From Metallyticus violacea (taxonomy: Eukaryota > Arthropoda > Insecta > Mantodea > Metallyticidae), in assembly GCA_030762175.1 (NCBI GenBank), contig CM060831.1:33514501-33578500 (forward strand): 64,000 bases of DNA, in the 5' to 3' direction. This document shows positions 46,736 to 57,009 of the stretch, one piece after another. How positions within the stretch are numbered: position 1 is the first letter of the stretch; every line of letters begins with the position of its first letter. A model generated the notes under the pieces. It worked only from the letters and a program-made list of their open reading frames with translations, was not told the origin of the DNA and searched no databases. A program made the position numbers and the translations under genes.

Positions 46736-46800
46736 CCTGGCTGAAGCAGGGAACTAAATGTTCTCGAAACCGGTTCCATACATTTATGAAAAGTGAAGCT
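46732..46800 (+). ncRNA. Hammerhead-ribozyme-like motif, degraded copy
   Basis: GGGAAC (46,749-46,754), loop TAAAT, GTTCTC (46,760-46,765), GAAA (46,766-46,769) and ACCGGT (46,769-46,774) match the 35.5-kb motif. The core CTGATGA has become CTGAAGCA (46,741-46,748), so this copy should be inactive. Confidence 0.5.
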
Positions 46801-46979
46801 TTAAGTGAATCGTGCAATGATATCAAAGGTGATTACTTTGCTCGCTTGAGGATATTTTTTGTTTCCAATATGGAAATTTATTGGGGAATATGTGATTGCC
46901 CTTTTAAATGAAATGAAATGTTTTCAGAGATAGTGAGGGTATTTGATTAATTACAACAGATAATTGTTTTTCCAGCAAC

Positions 46980-47400
46980 CTCTTATCCAAGGAAATGGTT
47001 AAAAAGAACAAACTAATAACCATGTGTGCACTGAGGATGAACAAACTGGAGCTACTACCATAATTTGTCGGTAGAGAACAACATTGCAGTCTTTTTTGGT
47101 TTTTGCAAAATTTCTTCTTGTCCTATGCTCTTAAAAAGGGCAAAGAAATGTGTATTTTTGTCGATGCACAATAGCAAATCAATTGATGAGGAAACAAACG
47201 ATAAAGTCTGAAATGATCACTTTTTATAATAAGATAAAGGTTGGGCTGATGAAGTATGTTCCCTGTTGATGGTTGCAAGAAAAAGCAATTGGTGGTCCTT
47301 GACAGTATTTTAAGATTTATAGAACAATTATTGCAGGATGAATGCTCGGTTGTTACTGGCAATAAAAGGAAAAAGTATGTCTAATTATTAATGATGTAAA
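46980..47400 (+). pseudogene. piggyBac-type transposase remnant
   Basis: Broken + strand frames give KRAKKCVFLSMHNSKSIDEE (about 47,135-47,190), EMITFYNKIK (about 47,208-47,238), then VARKSNWWSLTVF-like sequence (about 47,272-47,315) and CRMNARLLLAIK (about 47,333-47,370). These match the order in piggyBac transposases: lysine-rich strand, SIDE, KPEMI-FYN-TKGGVD, then an ARKT-RWP---F block and an ALL-YV helix. The GGVD catalytic segment is frameshifted. The N-terminal half and ends were not found. It is a fossil DNA transposon. Confidence 0.75.
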
Positions 47401-48580
47401 ATGTAGAATGGAAGAGAAGAATTTATCATGGGTGTCTTGCTGCATATTTTAGGAGAAGGTGCAAATGGTCTGTTGCACCATTAGGAAATGCTGCCTGATC
47501 TGTTATGTTTAAAGGATGTCAACTGTGCCTTAGTATTTGAATTGAATTTATTTTCACAATTGAATATGTATACACAAACAAAAGGCACAAGTGGCTATTG
47601 AAACTAAAATGATATACGTTAACATTGCACTTAATTCTCAAAATCAAGATTTCTGCAGCATCAATCTAAATGTTTTGTACCTCCTTAACCCCCAGGTTGT
47701 AAGAAATCTCTTATTCTTCCTCCTTTAGTTATCCTTTTCTTTTTTTCTTTCTATTTCAAGCCCACTTATCTGTAACTTTTCGCAGGAACTTTGGCATTTT
47801 CAGGATGCGTGTTCTAGTATGAAAGAATGTACGACTTTTTCCTTTTTTAGGTGCGGATTACATTGGCATCTACTTTGCAAGGACTGTTTATAAAATTTGT
47901 GTTCATTATGAATTGTCATTTTTGTTTGACAGCTTGAAGTAGACATTTATTACCTAAACTATTATAATAAATATTAATGAATATCCTAAACATAAAATAA
48001 CATATGATTTGCATTAAACAGATGTCAAAAAAGGTAAAATGAAATAGATTAAGATGGCCTTGACGAGAGTTTGTGAGATCACTGCCAGGTTAAAAAAAAA
48101 CTTGTCAATGGGACTCTTTTGTAATCTGAAACAACTTTTTAAAGTACATTTACTTGCTGGCATAGCAGAAGTAAGGATAGATACTATAAGGCCATCTGAG
48201 TGGGAGTATATCGATATTCAAATGAGGGAGGAAAAACAAACACCTTATTTGATTCCTCTTAAATCATTAATGATATTTTCAGTTGGAATTGCTTGCATTA
48301 GAATATCAGATAATAGGTTTTGCTTTTCAGGATGCTTCTGGAGGACAATGGTGGTGGTAGTAATAGGACAACAGGGATATATTTGTGTAGAATTTGTGTA
48401 ATGAATAGATGTAGACTGCACATCCTTTTTATGAGCAAGTAGTATTTGAAGGCAGACCACAAAAAAAGACAATGATGGATCATTCAGAATGCTTTGTGTA
48501 TATGAAATAAAGTTGTTTGGGAATGAAGATTTTGTTGCTTTCTGAGTGTTGCATTGGTCTTAATCTGTCGTTTCTGTTCA
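47401..48580. other. Unassigned sequence before the minisatellite
   Basis: No recognisable gene. The open frame at 48,054-48,401 (+) has no domain that I can name. Confidence 0.45.
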
Positions 48581-48584
48581 TATG

Positions 48585-50650
48585 AAACATTTTTTGTTCT
48601 TGGCAGACATGTCATTCTTTATTAAGCAGTAAAATTGTGCAGCAGAGGACAAGTCTTGTTGATTCTGTTCACATAAAAATATTTTCTCTTGGCAGACATG
48701 TCACTGATGTCTAAGCAGTACAATGGGGCAGTTTTAAACTGCATTGAAGGGAAAGTCTTGTTGAGTCTGTTCATATGAAAATTTTTTGTTTTTGGCAGAC
48801 ATGCCATTCAAGCTTAAGCAGTAAACAGCATTGAAGGACAAGTGTTGTTGAGTCTGTTCATATGAAACATTTTGATGCTCTTGGCAGACATGTCACTGAT
48901 GTCTAAGCAGTGGTAGTTTTAAACAGCATTAAAGGGAAAGTCTTGTTTGTCTGATCATATGAAACCTTTTTTTGTTCTTGGCAGACATGTCATTCTTGCT
49001 TAAGCAGTAAAATTGGGCAGCAGTAAACAGCATTAAAGGACAAGTCTTGTTTAGTCTGTTCATATGAAACATTTTGATGCTCTTGGCAGACATGTCACTG
49101 ATGTCTAAGCAGTGGTAGTTTTAAACAGCATTAAAGGGAAAGTCTTGTTTGTCTGATCATATGAAACCTTTTTTTGTTCTTGGCAGACATGTCATTCTTG
49201 CTTAAGCAGTAAAATTGGGCAGCAGTAAACAGCATTAAAGGACAAGTCTTGTTTAGTCTGTTCATATGAAACATTTTGATGCTCTTGGCAGACATGTCAC
49301 TGATGTCTAAGCAGTGGTAGTTTTAAACAGCATTAAAGGGAAAGTCTTGTTTGTCTGATCATATGAAACCTTTTTTTGTTCTTGGCAGACATGTCATTCT
49401 TGCTTAAGCAGTAAAATTGGGCAGCAGTAAACAGCATTGAAGGACAAGTGTTGTTGAGTCTGTTCATATGAAACATTTTTTATGCTTGGCAGACATGTCA
49501 CTGTTGTCTAAGCAGTGGTAATTTTAAACAGCATTGAAGGGAAAGTCTTGTTTGTCTGATCATATGAAACATTTTTTGTTCTTGGCACACGTCATTCTTG
49601 CTTAAGCAGTAAAATTGGGCAGCAGTAAACAGCATTAAAGGACAAGTCTTGTTTAGTCTGTTCATATGAAACATTTTGATGCTCTTGGCAGACATGTCAC
49701 TGATGTCTAAGCAGTGGTAGTTTTAAACAGCATTAAAGGGAAAGTCTTGTTTGTCTGATCATATGAAACCTTTTTTTGTTCTTGGCAGACATGTCATTCT
49801 TGCTTAAGCAGTAAAATTGGGCAGCAGTAAACAGCATTAAAGGACAAGTCTTGTTTAGTCTGTTCATATGAAACATTTTGATGCTCTTGGCAGACATGTC
49901 ACTGATGTCTAAGCAGTGGTAGTTTTAAACAGCATTAAAGGGAAAGTCTTGTTTGTCTGATCATATGAAACCTTTTTTTGTTCTTGGCAGACATGTCATT
50001 CTTGCTTAAGCAGTAAAATTGGGCAGCAGTAAACAGCATTGAAGGACAAGTGTTGTTGAGTCTGTTCATATGAAACATTTTTTATGCTTGGCAGACATGT
50101 CACTGTTGTCTAAGCAGTGGTAATTTTAAACAGCATTGAAGGGAAAGTCTTGTTTGTCTGATCATATGAAACATTTTTTGTTCTTGGCACACGTCATTCT
50201 TGCTTAAGCAGTAAAAATTGGGCAGCAGTAAACAGCATTGAAGGTCAAGTGTTGTTGAGTCTGTTCATATGAAACATTTTTTATGCTCTTGGCAGACATG
50301 TCACTGATGTCTAAGCAGTGGTAGTTTTAAACTGCATTGAAGGGAAAGTCTTGTGTCTGTTCATATGAAACATCTTTTAGTTCTTGGCAGACATGTTATT
50401 CTTGCTTGAGCAGTAATATTGGGCAGCAGTAAACAGCACTGAAGGAAAAGTTGTCTGTTCATAAACATTTGTTTGCTGTTGGCAGACATGTCACTGATGT
50501 CTAAGCAGTATAATGGGGCAGTTTTAAACAGCATTGAAAAAAAGTCTTGCCTATGAAACATTTTTTGATCTTGGTAGGCGTGTCACTGATGACCTTTGCA
50601 GTAAAATGGGCCATAGCATTGAAAGAAGTGTCTGTTTATACAGAATTTTT
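48585..50650 (+). repeat. ~100-bp minisatellite with dimeric and 602-bp higher-order periodicity
   Basis: About 20 monomers share CTTGGCAGACATGTCA, CTAAGCAGT, AAACAGCATT(G/A)AAGG, AAAGTCTTG and CTG(T/A)TCATATGAAACATTTT. Two types alternate: type A continues GTCACTGATGTCTAAGCAGT and type B GTCATTCTTGCTTAAGCAGT, giving a dimer of about 201-204 bp. A distinctive variant, CTTGGCACACGTCATTC, recurs at 49,581 and 50,183, exactly 602 bp apart, so a hexamer block has itself been duplicated. The edges (48.6-48.85 and 50.3-50.65 kb) are more diverged than the centre. Confidence 0.92.
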
Positions 50651-51399
50651 TAAGTAATATTTGTCAGTGTTTAGGTTTATTGTCTTCTGATAATGCAGTC
50701 ATATAATATGAGATGTTTATGTTCTTGGCTCCTGTGATAATGTAATGGTTATTTTCTTCATGTTCTCTATGTGCCTTTCAATGGCTCAAATGGTTGTTTT
50801 TATTCTTCTGGTGGTTTCTATCTATTGGAGAAATGTTAATTTTTATCTTGTTGAGTCTGGCTGTTTTATGGGAATGTTGGAGAAAATTTTTTGAAAGATT
50901 TAATGAGGCATTTGGTTTGGTCCATCTTGTCTTCATAGAATAGAAGAGGTGCAAAGCACAAAATCCAGAGTACAATTTGCATTTGATTTGAAATGAAAAA
51001 ATGTTAAGATACAGTTACTTGGCATTGGTTTGAAATGAGAAAATATTTGAATTTAGTAACTTTACATTTGAATTTAAAATGAGAATAACAGTAAATTGCT
51101 CTGGGAATGACATTTTGTGCAGAATGTGCTAGAAAATGTACCTGAGGTAAAAAATGTGTGCCACTGTAAAAAAGCAAAAAATGACATGAAATTAAACAAA
51201 ATAGGATTGTGTACAAGAAGTATCATGTGCAAAGTTTATTTATTGTTTTAAGTGAAGGAAGATGAATAATACAAGTGCATCTTAAGGATTACAAATTCAG
51301 GTGTTTTTTTTTTTTAAGTGAAGGAACATAAATGCAATGAGAACTGAAATTGCATCACAAATCACTGTTATATAATGAATGCTTTTAATCTGTTCCGAG
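50651..51399. other. Unassigned AT-rich sequence between minisatellite and mitochondrial insertion
   Basis: No supported feature. Confidence 0.5.
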
Positions 51400-51419
51400 T
51401 AGGATATATAGAACACAAT

Positions 51420-52700
51420 GGTTTCATTTACATGCATATTTTATATCACCCTTCTTAAACCAATTAATTTTACTATGTTTATAGGTAAAGGCAAACAAAC
51501 CACATAGGGAGTTTTAACCCTTAAAGTTCCAAACATTATTAAACATAACATTCCATGCTATCTTCATTTAATTTATAAAAAGAGAGTAAATTAGGGTCTC
51601 CTAAAAACACATGATAAAATATATGAAAAGTACAGCATACAGTTAATGCATTAGATGGGGGGGGGGGGAAACAGTACATAAACATATTAAAATTTTTAAT
51701 GAAACAACCTCTAAAACGGAATCCTTAGATTAAAATGCAACTAAAAGAGGCACACCACAAAATGCAAAATAGAAACTATAAAACATGAAGATGTCAAAGG
51801 CATCATATAAGATTAACCCACTATAAAATCAATGTTAAGTAACCTATACTACCTACACTACGAATAAGTAAATAAATAATAAGGCTTTAATTAATGCATG
51901 AATCAATAAATTGAAAAAGCAAATTAAAAAAAAATCCCAATATTAATGCTAATTGACTTAAAGTAGATAGAGCCATAATCTGTTTTCAGTCAAACTTAAA
52001 TAGTTAAACACAGAAATTGCTGATAAAAATGTGTAATAAATAATCGGGAAAAGAATTCTAACATTGAATGAATAAATACACACCTGCTGTGAGTAAAATA
52101 GAAGAATGAACTAATGCTGAAACAGGAGTGGGAGCTGCTATTGCGGCAGGTAATTATGCTGAAAAAGAAAATGGAGCTCTTTTAGTTATTTGTGCTAAAA
52201 GAATGAGAAGCATAATTCTTAATGCACTTCTATGTAATATATGCTGAAAAATATAGCTATGAAAATGTAATATTCAAGTAAAACTTTTAAGAGGAGCCAC
52301 ATTGGCAACATGATTTGATAATGCCGTGAACATACCAGACTATAAAAAACCAATAAACCTATTTCATCACAATGTAAAACATTTCAATATTATTTTATTA
52401 ATTAATGAAACAAAAAGAACTAAAAAAGCAAAATTATTCCTCTTATATAATCTTCTCTAAATAAAATGGCTGCAGATGAAATTAATAATACAACACTTGA
52501 AAAATAAAGAAGTTATTAAAACTGTTACAGAGTTGAACCTTAAATACCTCCCATTGAATAAAAACATTTCATTGATAATATTATAATAAACTGTTAATAA
52601 AGATATTACCAATAAGTGAAAATATGTAATAAAAGAAATAGACCAAAAATGACAATTTAAAATAAATGCATATTTATGACTTCACAAATCATACTTTTAC
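51420..52700 (-). pseudogene. nad5: ND5 pseudogene (NUMT)
   Basis: On the minus strand I read [20 protein letters not shown] followed by LTAGV (about 52,080-52,150), the hallmark of NADH dehydrogenase subunit 5. Closer to its C-terminus are CGVPLLVAF-SKDSVLE (about 51,700-51,750, a stop replacing Y) and FHIFYYVFLGDPNLL (about 51,590-51,640). A TAA sits where the family has tryptophan (mitochondrial TGA) just before LPAA. Frameshifts are present. The intact protein is a membrane subunit of respiratory complex I. Confidence 0.85.
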
Positions 52701-52829
52701 ATTGTAGTATTTAAGTTGTGCATCAAAATAGAAACAAAATGTCTATTTAAAATTAAAACATTTAAAGGAAATGAAAGCAATTAATGTTGAGGATTATAGC
52801 TGTGTACTGCCCAAATAAATTAGTCCATG

Positions 52830-53825
52830 TAGAGTATAAGATTATGAATTTAAAGTATAAGCAGCAATTTAAAATTATAGACCCATCCTAATATTGCATC
52901 AATGAAACAAAGTTCACTTAATACATTTAAATAAGGGGGTGCAGTTATATTAAAAGACAGTAATAAAAACCACCACAAAGTCAATCTCGGTATTAATCTT
53001 AGCAACCTTTTAATTATTAATGTTTCCCAATTGCTTGTAAGTAATATGATTAAGACAAAATAACTCTGAAGAACATAAATTGAAATGAAAGCTGTATAAA
53101 ATGAACTATTTAAAGTCATTAAACCTCCAATAACAATCCTATATGTGCAACAGAAGAATAGGCAAATTTGATGTAAACACATTCTACCAATGTAATTGTT
53201 CATCACAAGTCATTACAAACCACACCAACCTTTATTATAAAAATGTATACTCAAAACACATTGTACCTTGCCTGCCAAATTTATTGAACCAACCAGAAAC
53301 AGGGGCATCAACATGAGCTTTTGGTAATCATAAATGAACAAAATATTTGACTAAAAAGCTATAATTATTCTTAAATAAATGATAATTCACTCTCCACAAT
53401 GAGTATATATTATAGGGATGATTAAATACTTCAACCCATTCTTAATAATAATGTTAAAGTATACAAAATAAAATAAATACCAGTGACCCAAAAATTAAAA
53501 ATGTCAGAAATGAAACTACCCCCCCCCCAAAAGTATTTAATCTGCAAATATGTCATAGTTAACCATAAATAAAAACAAATTACTATAACATTCATAATGA
53601 AAAATAGTAACCTCTAGTTAAAATGATCAATGTGCAAACCCAAAATGTTCATGAAATCAATCCAAAAGACCATAATCAAACATATATCTAAGATTGAATC
53701 ATCTAAAATAAATCGATATTGATCATTAAAAGAAATGGAATAAATATATTTTGCACCAAAAGCCCTGAATTATTAAAAATGATAAAGTACAGATGTTAAC
53801 ATTGTAATAAATGAAAAGAATTAAA
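52830..53825 (-). pseudogene. nad4: ND4 pseudogene (NUMT)
   Basis: The minus strand has LPKAHVDAPVSG (53,295-53,330), diagnostic of NADH dehydrogenase subunit 4. Near the C-terminus is FNITAPPYLNVLSEL (about 52,890-52,945), which fits the conserved APP-LNLL-E block. A 118-codon frame (52,850-53,206) covers the C-terminal membrane helices. The piece after APVSG is frameshifted, and the segment is shorter than a full ND4 gene. Confidence 0.85.
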
Positions 53826-54060
53826 AAGAACCACATTTCCATGCATACTATAGGAACCCAAATAGATAGACCCAAAGTTTCTCCCCCCCCCCCAAGATTG
53901 TCGTTAAAATGTTATCATATAATAATACAATAAATTCTAAACTTAATAAAAGTCGTAATTGCTTCCAACAGCTCGGACTAAATGTAAACAAATTAGAACA
54001 ATATTTGTTTTAATAGTTTCAACAAAACATGCCAAAAATAACATTTTTAAATCTTGAACC
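53826..54060 (-). pseudogene. nad4L: ND4L pseudogene (NUMT)
   Basis: The minus strand reads ETLGLSIWVPIV (about 53,850-53,885), which resembles the C-terminal CE-LGLS-LV-MV block of ND4L. It sits directly upstream of ND4 on the same strand, as in arthropod mitochondria. A C run at about 53,882-53,892 falls inside it. Confidence 0.6.
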
Positions 54061-54300
54061 TAACTATGTTTCGATATTACACTTTTAATAACAATAACCC
54101 TCATTTATAATCATCCTACAGCTATAGGATTAATTCCTTTTTTAAAAACAAGGTTTATTTGCCTTATCGCAGGATCTATATAGTAATCTGGGTTAAGACT
54201 CATTCTTGATGCAATATTGTTCTGCTCAAAATTATATTCATTTTTCTTGCAACAACCTTAATATTTTTAATGCTACCCTTAATCTCCAAAAATCACCTTA
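54060..54300 (+). pseudogene. nad6: ND6 pseudogene (NUMT)
   Basis: The + strand encodes HPTAIGLIPFLKTRFICLIA (about 54,112-54,172) and then a frameshifted ILFCSKLYSFF-like stretch. This fits the HP-A-GL-L---T--IC---G start of ND6 and its membrane helix. It has the opposite strand to ND4/ND4L, as expected. Confidence 0.75.
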
Positions 54301-54499
54301 CAGAAGGTATGAGAATTTCCTTCAACATAAACATTAATAAAGAAATATTTGTGCTAAAAATATTTATGAACCTAACAATTATACTTTCATTTGATTGTGG
54401 GGGGCAAATATCTTTTAGGAGAAACTTTAGAAGAGAGTTCTAAATATTCTACTCAGAAGAGATTATGCATTCATAAAAAATGAAATTAATATTGTACTT

Positions 54500-54835
54500 G
54501 TGAAGCAAGATAAACAAAGATTAAGAACTATTTTATAAAGTAGTTAATAATGGTTTGTGTGAAGCAAGATGAACAATGCTATTAGAAGTGACATTTTATC
54601 AATTAATGTTTTATATGTGAAGCAAGACTAATAATGCAATCAGAAGTGACATTTTATCAATGAATATTTTATATGTGAAGCAAGATGAACAATTCAATCA
54701 AAAGTGACATTTTATCAATTCATGTTTTATATGTGAAGCAAGATGAACAATTCAATCAAAAGTGACATTTTATCAATTCATGTTTTATATGTGAAGCAAG
54801 ATGAACAATGCAATATTGAATATGTCGAATAATAA
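54500..54835 (+). repeat. ~62-bp tandem repeat next to the NUMT
   Basis: About five copies of a unit containing TATGTGAAGCAAGATGAACA, ATTCAATCAAAAGTGACATT and TTATCAATTCATGTTTTATA. The copies near 54,670-54,800 are almost identical; the outer ones are diverged. Confidence 0.9.
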
Positions 54836-55374
54836 ATGTGAAGCAAAGAAAACTTGATACAAATGTTCATGTCATATTTACAATAAAATTATTGTATTTT
54901 ACAATCTTTTTCTTTCTTTGACAAAAAGTATGTGATGACAGAAATGTAAACAGTGGTGCACACAATAGTTTGTAAGTTGTAGTGGTCTGCCGATTTAGTT
55001 TAGTGCCAGCCAAATGTTTTGTTTTGTAGAATGTTGGATCCTTTGACACCTAAATGCCCTTACCTTAACCTATACATGGCACTTGTTCTGGTTGTCGGTC
55101 TTGCTAAGTTTGAAGTAGTATGCACAGCCCGTCGGCATATTGTGCGAAAATACGAAAAGAACTTATTAAAGCGAGATTTGGCGACCGTCCTGTGCCATGT
55201 CCATGAACCCACGGTGTACCATCTGTGCTAGCTTGCAGTCGGTGGACATGGTTCGTTTGTCGAACTGGTCTGCGTCGAGAGCTATTTGCTTTTCATATGG
55301 CCATGTCTGTCACTGCTTGCGATGGCACAGAACCTATTTTCCTCTATCCTCGATGGTAGACGCATTTGGCTGGC
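54836..55374. other. Unassigned, with a local CpG-rich patch
   Basis: About 55,110-55,360 is unusually CpG-rich for this part of the window and contains a small inverted pair (CCATGTCCA near 55,195 and TGGACATGG near 55,243). It may be an unrecognised inserted element. No domain is visible in the open frames. Confidence 0.4.
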
Positions 55375-55575
55375 AAGTCCAAAATGAGGGAAACTGGAGA
55401 AAGGAAAGGAAGGAGGTATTATTGTAGCATTGGGAATGGAGAGTGGCATTAGCAGAGGAGGAGGCAGTAGTAGTGGTAGTAGCAGTAGCAGAAAATGTTG
55501 CTAAAAGTTTGTCAAATGTGTAGAAGCAGATGTACTGAGCAAAGTGGGCCATTAGAAATGGTACATACAAGGATG
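55375..55575 (+). repeat. Interspersed repeat family C, copy 1
   Basis: AAAATGAGGGAAACTGGAGA, AGCATTGGGAATGGAGAGTG, GCATTAGCAGAGGAGGAGGC, then TGCTAAAAG and TACATACAAGG. Related copies lie at 56,290-56,460 (reverse) and 60,580-60,860 (direct). Confidence 0.75.
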
Positions 55576-55639
55576 CTTACTTGCAACATTTCAAAATGCT
55601 TTGTGTGGCGGATGCCGAACACGACTCGTTGTACAATTG

Positions 55640-56115
55640 AATCTGGTATTTACCACATGCTGATTGGTAAATGAGGATTTATTAGAGAAAACCTATTAAA
55701 TCTAGTATTTACTATTTTTTGGTAAATGACTACGATTTTGTGGGGAAAAATCTATTAAATCTAGAATTTACCAGTTTGGTGGAAGACTACGATTTATTGG
55801 GGAAAATGCTATTAAATCTGGTGTTTACCTGTTTGGTACACGACTGATTTAGTATGGAAAGTGCTAAATGTTCTTTATTGGTTTGGTGTCTGACTATATT
55901 TTAGTAGGTTTTTCCTACTAAGTTTGTAGTCATTTACCAAAGTGGTAAGATTTTCCTACTAAATGATAGTTGTTGACCATTGTGGTAAAGTGCTAAGATT
56001 TGGTATGTTTTTTGCTCTGTTAAATCTAGTATTCACCATGCATAATGTGGCAGATTGTAATTAAAGAAGCGTAGTCATTTACCTGGTAAATGACTGGGTT
56101 TTCTTTATACATTGG
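55640..56115 (+). repeat. ~70-bp degenerate tandem repeat
   Basis: Five to six copies of (C)TATTAAATCTAG(T/A)ATTTACCA, TTTGGTAAATGACTACGATT and TATTGGGGAAAA-like segments, degrading toward the 3' end. The unit contains short inverted motifs (TGGTAAAT and ATTTACCA). Confidence 0.8.
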
Positions 56116-56289
56116 TAAACGATTTAACAGCGAAATTGTACAAGTCGTGTTGAGCATTCCCTACACAAAGTATTTGGAATTGTTGCGAGTAATCTCCTTG
56201 CATGTACAAATTTTCTATAGCTTCAAATGTTTTGAAAATGGTTTAAAAACTTTTTTGGTGTAAAAAGTTTTATCCATTTTTAAATTTTG

Positions 56290-56460
56290 CTCAGTTCATT
56301 TTGCTTTCTGCATATTTGGCATTCTTTTAGCAATATTTTTTGCTGCTGCTATTACCACTACTATTGCCTTCTTCTCTGCTAATGCCATTCTCCATTTCCA
56401 ATGCTGCAATAATACCTTCTTCCTTTCTTTTCTCCAGTTTTCCTCATTTTGGACTTATAT
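56290..56460 (-). repeat. Interspersed repeat family C, copy 2 (reverse)
   Basis: Reverse complement of copy 1: TAATGCCATTCTCCATTTCC, AATGCTGCAATAATACCTTC and CTCCAGTTTTCCTCATTTTG. Copies 1 and 2 therefore form an inverted pair around the 70-bp tandem repeat. Confidence 0.75.
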
Positions 56461-56659
56461 ATATATATATTAAAAATTTTTTTTTCCGCCCTGCGGGCAG
56501 AACCTATCTCCTGAGATGAAATTTGCAAACGCTGGCTGGCAGCCTCTGATTGGTAAAATAAATAAGTCCTTTATGTCTATACAAGTTCTTTATTATACCT
56601 TTTATCTTCCTTTACATTCCTGCCCTACATACATTCATTAAGTACTAAGGGGGCACATG

Positions 56660-56895
56660 TATAAACTCCTGTGATAAAGGAGTAGGGGGACTAACATACA
56701 AGGCTCTTGAAATAAAAGAGCACAGGTAACATACATACAATGGCTCTTGAAATAAAAGAGCATAGGTAACTTGCATACATACAAAGGCTCTTGAGATAAA
56801 AGAGCATGGGCCTCTTCAGCGCTGTCGAAGATGCCTGTTCTGAAACAAAGAAGCACGATGGTTATGCACAAGTACTCCTATACATAAAGGAGTGT
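56660..56895 (+). repeat. Series of five short hairpins with variable stems
   Basis: Perfect 6-bp stems with 7- to 8-nt loops: ACTCCT/AGGAGT (56,665-56,683), GCTCTT/AAGAGC (56,703-56,721, 56,743-56,761 and 56,787-56,805) and ACTCCT/AGGAGT (56,874-56,893). Loops are GTGATAA, GAAATAA, GAAATAA, GAGATAA and ATACATAA. The three middle hairpins lie in a repeat unit with TACATACAA spacers. Confidence 0.8.
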
Positions 56896-57009
56896 CGACC
56901 TATTTGTCGAGCACTAGACTACCGATGCTGCTCGACTATGCTATGCACCATGCTATTTGTCATGCAACTACATGGTACACTTGACTACCACCAGTTGGTG
57001 TTGCACTTT

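Larger units (their letters stand above)
51400..54400. other. NUMT: nuclear copy of mitochondrial DNA (ND5, ND4, ND4L, ND6)
   Basis: Four mitochondrial genes follow one another in mitochondrial order and strand, all broken by stops and frameshifts and interrupted by homopolymer expansions (G run 51,657-51,667, C runs near 53,521 and 53,884). The order and strands match the ancestral arthropod mitochondrial genome. The total, about 3.0 kb, is shorter than the intact segment would be, so internal deletions have occurred. An intact mitochondrial contig or assembly artefact is excluded by the decay and by continuous nuclear repeats on both sides. Confidence 0.88.

Noticed and set aside
49498..50561. 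Short minus-strand frames in the minisatellite (MSAKS..., MFHRQ...)
   Set aside because: They are interrupted at every few monomers and shift frame between copies, as expected for noncoding tandem repeats.
48585..50650. CRISPR-like array or p53-type response elements in the 100-bp minisatellite
   Set aside because: The host is eukaryotic and the 'spacers' are themselves repeated, so it is not CRISPR. The GACATGTC palindrome misses one position of the p53 half-site consensus and its recurrence is explained by the repeat.
51400..54400. Possible misassembled genuine mitochondrial DNA
   Set aside because: Stops, frameshifts, a shortened ND4 region and long C/G homopolymers show decay, and both flanks are nuclear repeats.
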